DNA of 64,000 nucleotides from Zanthoxylum bungeanum (Eukaryota; Streptophyta; Magnoliopsida; Sapindales; Rutaceae). Positions 57,775 to 64,000 of this stretch are shown here, one piece after another. The notes below the pieces were generated by a model. That model was not told where the DNA came from. It saw only the letters and a program-made list of their open reading frames with translations, and did not search any database. The first letter of the stretch is position 1. Each line of letters opens with the position of its first letter. The stretch is taken from contig SKCR01035536.1 in the NCBI GenBank assembly GCA_019454045.1, positions 1 to 64,000 of the forward strand, written 5' to 3'. Both the position numbers and the translations under genes were made by a program.

Positions 57775-60600
57775 TTATCTGACAGCTATCCCGGCTATGT
57801 CTCTGCACAACTCTAGCTTATCTCGAGTAACCACTTTCGTTAACATATCAGCTAGATTCTCATTTGTATGGATCGTCACTAGTCTTAGCAGTTGTTGATC
57901 TATCACCTCGCGTATCCAATGATAGTGAATATCAATGTGTTTCGTTCGGGAATGATACATTGAGTTTTTGCTCAAGTCTAGAGCACTTTGACTGTCACAA
58001 TGTATCTTGTATCATGTATGTTTGATCCCTAACTCTTGTAGAAAATGCTTTAGCCACAATATTTCTTTTCATGCCTCAGCTATAGCAATGTACTCAGCTT
58101 CTGTTGTGGATAATGCAATACACCTCTACAATCTTGACTACCATGATACAGCTCCCCCTGCAAAAGTGTAGATGAAACCTGATGTAGATTTCCTACCGTC
58201 AAGATCTCATGTCATATCTGAATATGTATAGTCTTCCAATATTGGATCAGCTCCCTCATAGCACAGGCGAAACTTCGATGTACCTTTGAGGTACCTGAGA
58301 CTTGGAGAGTTCCTTGTTCAGCTGGCTGATCTTCACTGCTTCTTGTCCAACAATCAACATGTCGTCCACATATAGTAGAAGAGCAACGAAATTTCCATCT
58401 GGAAACCTCTGGATATATACACACTGATCTGATGTAGTTCTTTTATAGCCTTGACCCACCATGAATGAGTCAAACTTCTTGTACCGCTGCCTCGGTGCTT
58501 GCTTGAGCCCGTATACGCTCTTTTTCAGCTTGCAAACAATATTTTCTTTTCCTGAAACCTTGAATCCTTCTGGCTGCTCCATGTAGATTTCTTCATTCAG
58601 ATCACCATAAAGAAATGTTGTTTTGACATCCATCTATTCAAGCTCCAAGTTCAAACTGGCTACCAATCCTAGGATAACTCAGATTGAAGCCATTTTTACC
58701 ACTCGTGAAAAGATCTCATCAGAGTCAATTCCTTTTTTCTGTAGGAATCCTTTGACTACTAGCCGAGCTTTTTGTTTCACCACATTTCCACTGACATCTT
58801 TCTTAAGCTTGAATACCAATTTTTTCTTCAGTGCCTTCATTCCATGTGGGAGCTTGAATATCTCATAAGTGTTATTTTCCTACAGAGATTCCATTTCATC
58901 ATGCATTGTGTGCAGCCATTTGTCTTTATTTTTATGAGATACAGCTTCGTTGAAGGTTTCTGGCTGCCCCTCGTCAGTCAGCAGAATGTATTCAAATCCT
59001 GAGTATTTGGATGATGGAATCCGGCCTCGCTCAGATCTTCATACTATATGTTCACTGATTTATGGCTGTCTGTTGTCATCATGATCTGTGGATGATCATG
59101 TAGCCTCTGATAGAGCAGGTTGCAGCTCCCCCTACTCAACACCATTTTCCTCATCCGGTTCTGCTTCTCGTATGTCTTGCACCCCATCATCATCTGTGGC
59201 CATTTGTGTTGGTGCTGGGGTTGTGTCTGGATTTGCACCAGCTTTGTTGGCACTGGAATTAGAAGACATATTGGGCTTTTCAATGTTTTATATTGTTTGG
59301 TCTTCGAGAAACACTACATCCCTACTTCTGATGACCTTCATTTCCTTCGGGTCCCATAGCCTATATCCAAATTCCTCGTCTCCATAGCCTATGAAGATGC
59401 ATGTAGTAGTCCTTGCATCGAGCTTCTACCTGAGATCATTGGATACGTGTGTAAAGGCTAAACAACCAAATTTTCTAAGGTGAGAATATGAGGGATTCTT
59501 ACCAGACCACACTTTCTTCGGAATCTCAAAGTTCAATGGTACTGATGGTGATCTGTTGATCAGGTAGCAGGCAGCACGAAGAGCTTCTCCCCAGAATGAC
59601 TTTGGCAGCTTAGCCATGTTGATCATGCTACTGACTTTCTCCATAATGATACGGTTCATCCTTTCAGCGACACCATTGTGTCGTGGGATGCGTGGAACAG
59701 TCTTTTCGTGTCGAATATCGTGACTTCCGCATTAGGCATCAAACTCCCTGGAAGTGTACTCACCTCCATTGTCTGTGTGAAGGCACTTCAGTTTCTTCCC
59801 TATTTCACGCTCGACCATGACATTAAACAGTTTGAAATAGTCCAGGACCTGATCCTTTGATTTTAGAAAATACACTCATAACTTCCGAGAAGCATCGTCA
59901 ATAAAAAAACAGAAAATATTTGTTACCACATAGTGAATTCACCTCCAAGGGACCACAAACATCAGAGTACACCAGACTGAGTAACTCTGATTTTCTCGTA
60001 GAAGAGAAATTTAAAGAGACTCTTTGTTGTTTACCGAAAAGACAATGGTTGCAAGGATCTAGAGTAGCATTTTTGGAGACAGTGATTAGATCTTTTTTTG
60101 TCAATGAAGACAACCCCCTTTCACTCATGTGACCGAGTCTTTGGTGCCACAGATTCTGAGAAGCCTTCGGTTCAGCTACATTGAGGCTTTCTGCACAAAT
60201 CTTCACATGAGTCTTGTATAGAGTTCCACAAATATGTCCTCGAGCGATGACCATGGCATCTTTTATCATTCTCCAAGTTCCATTGCTGAAGTGGCTAGCA
60301 TAACCCTATTTTTCAAGGGCTACCCCCGAGAGTAAGTTAAGCTAAAATTATGGAACATGTCTTACCTCCTTCAGGGTTATTGTATACGCTGCATTTTTCC
60401 GTAACTATATTTCACCAATTCCCACTATCTGAGAAAAACTGGTATTCCCCATCTTCACTGCTCCAAAGTCTCATGCTTTGTATGTTATGAAGAAATCCAT
60501 GTGAGGAGTGACATGGTAGGATGCTGCAGTATCTACCACCCATTCGACATCCTAAGTTGCGGTGTGAAGGCATGCTTCTTCCTGGCCGGAGCATATAGCT
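57775..60600 (-). pseudogene. pol of copia F, with an RT deletion
   Basis: Protease has VVDTAASYHVTPH near 60530. The integrase zinc domain (60269-59898) reads WHQRLGHMSERG and DPCNHCLFGKQ, followed by VYSDVCGPLEV. The core then changes frame. 59659-59426 continues into GYGDEEFGYRLWDP. Reverse transcriptase (58633-58256) starts MDVKTTFLYGDL, after a TAG in place of CAG, and keeps LLLYVDDMLIVG. At about 58297 the sequence jumps from LNKELSK straight to a segment reading RYLKGTSKFRL, so the end of reverse transcriptase and the connection are missing. RNase H continues with ALSTTEAEYIAIAEA and ends at 57775. Confidence 0.82.
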
Positions 60601-61435
60601 ACATCTCTCGTGGTAACTACTAGTGTCTCCGCATCATTCTTCTTCGGATGGTTATTGCCTTGTCACTGCTCTGTTGCAGTTTTCGATAATTCTTCTTTAG
60701 GTGGCCTTCTATGCCACAGTGGAAGCACTTGTATGTAGGCTTTCTCTCATCCTTGGATTTGCCCATACTTTTGCTTCTGCCTCTTCATTTACCTTGATTT
60801 TTCTCATGTTGTCTTCCTCGATGCTCCGAGACAAGGGCTTCTGCTTGATCTGAGCCCACGTCTTTTCTCCTGGCTTCTTCATTTGACAGGGCATCTTTTA
60901 CCATATGCATGGTAAGTTTGCCTCATGGAGCTGAGTTGCTGAGAGTAACCACCAGTGTCTCCCAGCTATCAGAAAGAGAACTGAGTAGCAAGAGGGCTTG
61001 AACTTCATCTGTCAGTTACATGTCTACTGCAGACAACTGGTTCACCAAGCTTTGGAACTCGTTGGTATGTTCTGCAACAGAAGTTCCACTCTTTAGCTTC
61101 AGTTTCACCAAACATCTCATGATTAAAGCTTTATTCTGAGCTGTTTTGGCCTGGAACATGTCTTCCAATTTCCTCCATATTTCGTAAGCATCTGTATCAT
61201 GTGCTATGTGGTGGAAGACACTGTGACCGATCCACTGTCTAATCTGACCTAGAGTTATGTTATTGAGTTTATTAAAGTTATACTCTTTAACAGATTCTGG
61301 TCTCACTCTCTTCACCTCGATAACATCAAACAAATATTTACAGTGTAAATAATCTATCATTCGAGGTCTTCAGATGGAGTAATTAGCTGCTGTCAGCTTG
61401 ATCATTGCACCAGAAAGGGAATCTTCCATTTCCAT
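60601..61435 (-). pseudogene. gag of copia F, broken
   Basis: Starts at ATG 61435 (MEMEDSLSGAMIKL). A TGA replaces tryptophan after TAANYSI, in the motif that usually reads NY..W. The open piece 61360-61016 contains IRQWIGHSVFHHIAHDTDAY and WRKLEDMFQAKTAQNKALIM, typical of copia gag. The zinc knuckle near 60690-60731 reads KCFHCGIEGHLKKNY, so the last cysteine is tyrosine. This would prevent normal RNA binding. Confidence 0.82.
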
Positions 61436-62066
61436 TTTAAGTTTTAAGGTTTAAAATGAAAATAGATTAAAATCAAAGCTGAATTTCACAAATCGAAGGT
61501 CACCATTGCGTCTGGAACGGTCGAAAATGGTGGATTAGACACTTCGTTGGTCCAAATCCGAATTAAGGACTGATTTATAAATTTCTAAAACTTCTGGGGC
61601 TAAACTGTAAATTTCAAAGACTTCAGGGGCTCAGTGAAATTTACCAGGTTGCTGACGTGGCTAACATGTGGCTGATGACGTGGCAAAAGTGGGACCGATT
61701 TGCTGACGTGGCTGACACGTGGTGCTGACGTGGCGGATTACGTGGCTGCTGACTGTGTGATGACGTGGTGCTGATTGGGCACTGACAGGTGCTGACGTGG
61801 CGTTGACGTGGTGATGATGTGGATGCCACGTAATCGTCTTCAACCTCTAGACACGCGTGTAGCACGTGGCGAGAGTGGGTTTCACTCTCCGGCGCGTGCG
61901 GGCTCCTCGGACGTCCGTTTGATTGCAGGAAAATACCACCGAACTCGTCTCGACGTGAGCTAGCTGATGGTATGCTCAAAAATAATTTTTGACAACTTTG
62001 CCGGAACCCGAATTTTCCAAACCGAGCTTCGTTCTTCGATTTTACGACCCCCAAAGTATAACCAAA
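61436..62066 (-). other. Leader of F with ACGTGG cluster
   Basis: Non-coding. 61651-61870 contains about ten ACGTGG words on the plus strand, most within GCTGACGTGGC or GATGACGTGG. Frames read from it are short-repeat artefacts. Confidence 0.75.
61651..61870. promoter_or_regulatory. Dense ACGTGGC cluster in F leader
   Basis: ACGTGG occurs near 61655, 61678, 61705, 61717, 61728, 61739, 61763, 61795, 61805 and 61863; two of these are full CACGTG G-boxes. This core is bound by plant bZIP and bHLH factors. Its place just inside the 5' LTR would suit an enhancer, but it may be only a short tandem repeat. Confidence 0.55.
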
Positions 62067-62079
62067 GCTATTGATACCA
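62067..62079 (-). other. Primer binding site of F
   Basis: On the minus strand TGGTATCAATAGC lies two bases after the LTR end, close to the methionine-tRNA site. Confidence 0.8.
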
Positions 62080-62081
62080 CT

Positions 62082-62435
62082 TGTTGTGATTCACTGATCA
62101 CTCTAGAGTGTTTTTGAGGAAAAACCGAAAGCTTCTATTACTTACAAGAATAGAATACAAGTGTTGAAACTTACAAAAACAAAACCTCACTACCCTCTCT
62201 ATTTGCACACTTTGGGATGATTTACAAATGAATTCAAGCTTCTTTTATAGGGCAAAAACGTGTGCTACAGTGCCACACATTTTTACCAACTTCACACTTA
62301 CTGGCCAACCTGGACAGCATGCAAGTATGAAGCTTGCTGGCAGCCTGGCACCGAAAATTAATTACTTGATTGTATTTGATGCTTGCTGGAAAACATGCAT
62401 GACTCACGCATGCTGGTTGCATGCTGGTTCTCACA
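62082..62435 (-). repeat. 5' LTR of F, 354 bp
   Basis: On the plus strand starts TGTTGTGATTCAC and ends GGTTCTCACA, followed by TAAAT. The 8-base difference in length from the other LTR comes from small indels. Confidence 0.9.
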
Positions 62436-62440
62436 TAAAT
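62436..62440. repeat. Target duplication TAAAT, right of F
   Basis: Second copy of 57375-57379. Confidence 0.85.
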
Positions 62441-63107
62441 TAATATAGGTTTTGCTTTAGAAATGTGATATGCAGAAGCAATGAAAAGCTGAATCCTAGT
62501 GATTAAAATGAATGTGAGCATTGGCCGGTGCCATTAGGAAAAGTAGATTAGCTATTAATGATAAAAAAGAGAAACTAAACAATGGATAATTAATGGGTTA
62601 TTTGAGATATTTTTGAAGGCAAAAAAGTTATTCTTCCCTTTTCATTATCTTTATTTTGAGAAATTCTACTGTAATACCATATCAGTATATACCAATCTAA
62701 TAATATCTTATCACACATGTTAAAATAGTAAAAAAACTAATAAATGATAATTTTATTTAACAAAATTCATATATATATTATATAATTATTAACTAATAGT
62801 ATCACATTATTTAAAAAAAAAAACGATCATAATAAAGAATTTCTCATTTATGAGAAAACCCATGTAAATTCACAAAGGAAACTTTGGACCAAGAAAAGGA
62901 AAGCTTATTAGAATATATAGGTTGTTTTTCCTTTTCATTTGAGTATTAATACTATTCAAATTAAATTCAAATAGATTTAAACACTAATGTTAAGGAATTA
63001 AACTTGTTATTAGGCTATTGCTTTCTGCTTTCTGATTTATAATTTTATTATAGGTCTCCGTGATTTAGAAATAGATAAATTATCCTAATTAGCTAAATTA
63101 TTATAAC
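62441..63107. other. AT-rich spacer, no gene
   Basis: Continuation of the DNA into which F inserted. No protein-like frame or recognised repeat. Confidence 0.6.
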
Positions 63108-63364
63108 TGTTGTAAATTAGATGGTCCCTTACACTTTGTTTTCTATTCTAACTTATCCCACATTATTTAGGGATAATGATCTCATCCTAACCTCTCTATA
63201 AATAACTTATCTCACATTGCTTAGGAATAATCATCTTAACCTAACATCTCCCTATAAATAGAAAGCAAATCTTGTATAATTGATTCATTCAAAAATCAAT
63301 AAGAAAATAAGCCTGCAGCTTTACAAGGTACTATTTTCTTCAATTTCTCTCTTATTTTATAACA
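63108..63364 (+). repeat. 5' LTR of copia H, about 257 bp
   Basis: Starts TGTTGTAAATTAG and ends TTTTATAACA, just before a primer site. It contains two tandem ~55-base blocks, each with a TATA box (see the promoter entry). The short length fits the Ale-type copia elements. Confidence 0.78.
63150..63262 (+). promoter_or_regulatory. Duplicated promoter block with two TATA boxes
   Basis: CTTATCCCACATTATTTAGG...CTCTATAAATA (63150-63205) is followed by ACTTATCTCACATTGCTTAGG...CCCTATAAATAG (63206-63262). Both copies end in a TATAAATA box, about 57 bases apart. The second is placed about 100 bases before the LTR end. Confidence 0.75.
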
Positions 63365-63378
63365 CGTTATCAGCACGA
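63365..63378 (+). other. Primer binding site of H
   Basis: CGTTATCAGCACGA directly follows the LTR end. This form is characteristic of Ale-type copia elements. Confidence 0.75.
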
Positions 63379-63815
63379 TTATATTATTCTTTTATTTATT
63401 ATTAGTTTAATAAAAAAAAAAAAATTATGAGTATGCTATGTGGTTGTCATTAATTTGGATCCTCCACATCAGAAAATAAAAACTGTATTTTTATTTTTAT
63501 AATTTATTTTATGATTAATTAATTATTAGACTAGAACTTGCAGTTCTAAATCTATAAAATAATTATAGAACCTGAAGCTCTATAATTACACTACAATTAA
63601 AGAACCTAAAGTTCTAATCTCAATCAATTAGATATTAGATTAAAACCTGCAGTTTTAAATCTATCATAGAGCCTGAAGTTCTGAATATACAATATAATAT
63701 TTATGAACTTGAAGTTCTAAATATATGCATGATATTCTTTTTACTTCGCAATTAGTTTTGTATAATATATTTATTATTATGACGTTTATATTTTTCTTTA
63801 TAATGAAACTTGAAA
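63379..63815 (+). other. Leader of H with repeated GAAC-TG-AGTTC words
   Basis: Six related imperfect palindromes occur at 63532-63548, 63567-63583, 63600-63616, 63643-63660, 63667-63683 and 63704-63718, of the form AGAACCTGAAGTTCT. The first is perfect with 7-base arms and TGC centre. No coding frame. Confidence 0.7.
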
Positions 63816-64000
63816 ATGTCAAGTCTCATCAACATGCAAACATCCCTGCAGGATAAATCAAAGGCTATGATCTTTATTCGTCATCATTTGCATGAGAGCC
63901 TGAAAGCTCAATACCTGACAGTTGAAGATCCATTGACCTTATGGAATAACCTGAAAGAGAGATATGACCATCAAAAGGATATCTTCCTCCCTAGAGCAAA
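63816..64000 (+). CDS. gag of copia H, 5' part, open to window end
   Basis: Frame from ATG 63816 (MSSLINMQTSLQD) stays open to the end of the window. It contains KAMIFIRHHLHESLKAQYLT and DPLTLWNNLKERYDHQKDIF, typical of the copia gag domain. Relatives of this branch usually have about 50 further residues between the start and the SLQD region, including a LDISG.NYL segment, which is missing here. So either the start is deleted or the true start lies elsewhere. An upstream ATG at 63803 is out of frame and closes quickly. The gene's later state is unknown. Confidence 0.7.
   Translation, partial: MSSLINMQTSLQDKSKAMIFIRHHLHESLKAQYLTVEDPLTLWNNLKERYDHQKDIFLPRA

Larger units (their letters stand above)
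57380..62435 (-). mobile_element. Ty1/copia retrotransposon F, 5,056 bp
   Basis: Short direct LTRs of about 355 bases flank a full set of copia parts on the minus strand, and TAAAT duplications flank the whole. The primer site, compact size and polyprotein motifs (SFWGEALRAACYLINRSPS, FGCLAFTHV) resemble the Tnt1/Tork branch, though I assign this only from memory of the motifs. Stops, a frameshifted integrase and a deletion in reverse transcriptase make it defective. Confidence 0.9.
63108..64000 (+). mobile_element. 5' end of Ty1/copia element H
   Basis: LTR, primer site, leader and the start of gag lie in order on the plus strand and run off the window. The combination of a short LTR, the CGTTATCAGCACG site and gag words RHHLHES and WNNLKERYDHQK is that of the Ale/Retrofit branch of copia elements. 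Confidence 0.82.

Overview
The window looks like plant nuclear DNA, probably from a dicot, although I cannot name the species. It is AT-rich, has no recognisable intact host gene, and is almost entirely stacked LTR retrotransposons and their remains. Every large reading frame that I can assign belongs to a Ty1/copia or Ty3/gypsy polyprotein, and most are broken by stops and frameshifts. Recurring plant hallmarks are methionine-tRNA type primer sites, TG...CA ends with 5-bp target duplications, a Tat-type gypsy pol with a second RNase H, and a hAT element with an 8-bp duplication.

Layout, left to right. 1-7274: 3' part of copia element A1 (+), its 3' LTR ending in a remnant of family B (7275-9157). 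9158-16319: repeat C, a 2.4-kb LTR-like block (9831-12222), a gypsy gag relic (12810-13995), a tiny copia relic and a TTGGAA-rich tandem region. 16320-26265: complete copia element A2 (+), 9.9 kb, with target duplication CGAAG. 26266-29385: repeat C split by an unclassified ~2.2-kb unit. 29386-40401: copia element B (-), with a hAT insertion (29908-31086, duplication ATGGCAAA) in its 3' LTR. 40402-50449: degenerate Tat-lineage gypsy element E (-), cut by B at its 3' side and carrying a 2,445-bp solo LTR (46096-48540, duplication ACTTC) inside gag. 50844-56476: gypsy-type element D (-), with nearly identical LTRs and duplication ATATA, which encodes gag but no pol. 57380-62435: copia element F (-), duplication TAAAT. 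63108-64000: 5' end of another copia element H (+).

How the parts relate. D and E share LTR sequence, gag and an unusual array of tandem repeats before the 3' LTR. In D, gag runs straight into the sequence that follows integrase in E, so D looks like a pol-less derivative moved by an E-like partner. A2 looks like a second case of borrowed machinery, because its LTRs are very similar while its coding region is far more decayed. Family A also carries a dense set of short perfect palindromes with a constant 3-base centre, mostly TGG, in LTR and leader. That is the least expected structure here. Other signals are two clusters of ACGTGG words, a duplicated TATA block in the LTR of H, and a possible host-gene fragment inside the hAT element. 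All comparisons were made by eye; no alignment or database search was run.
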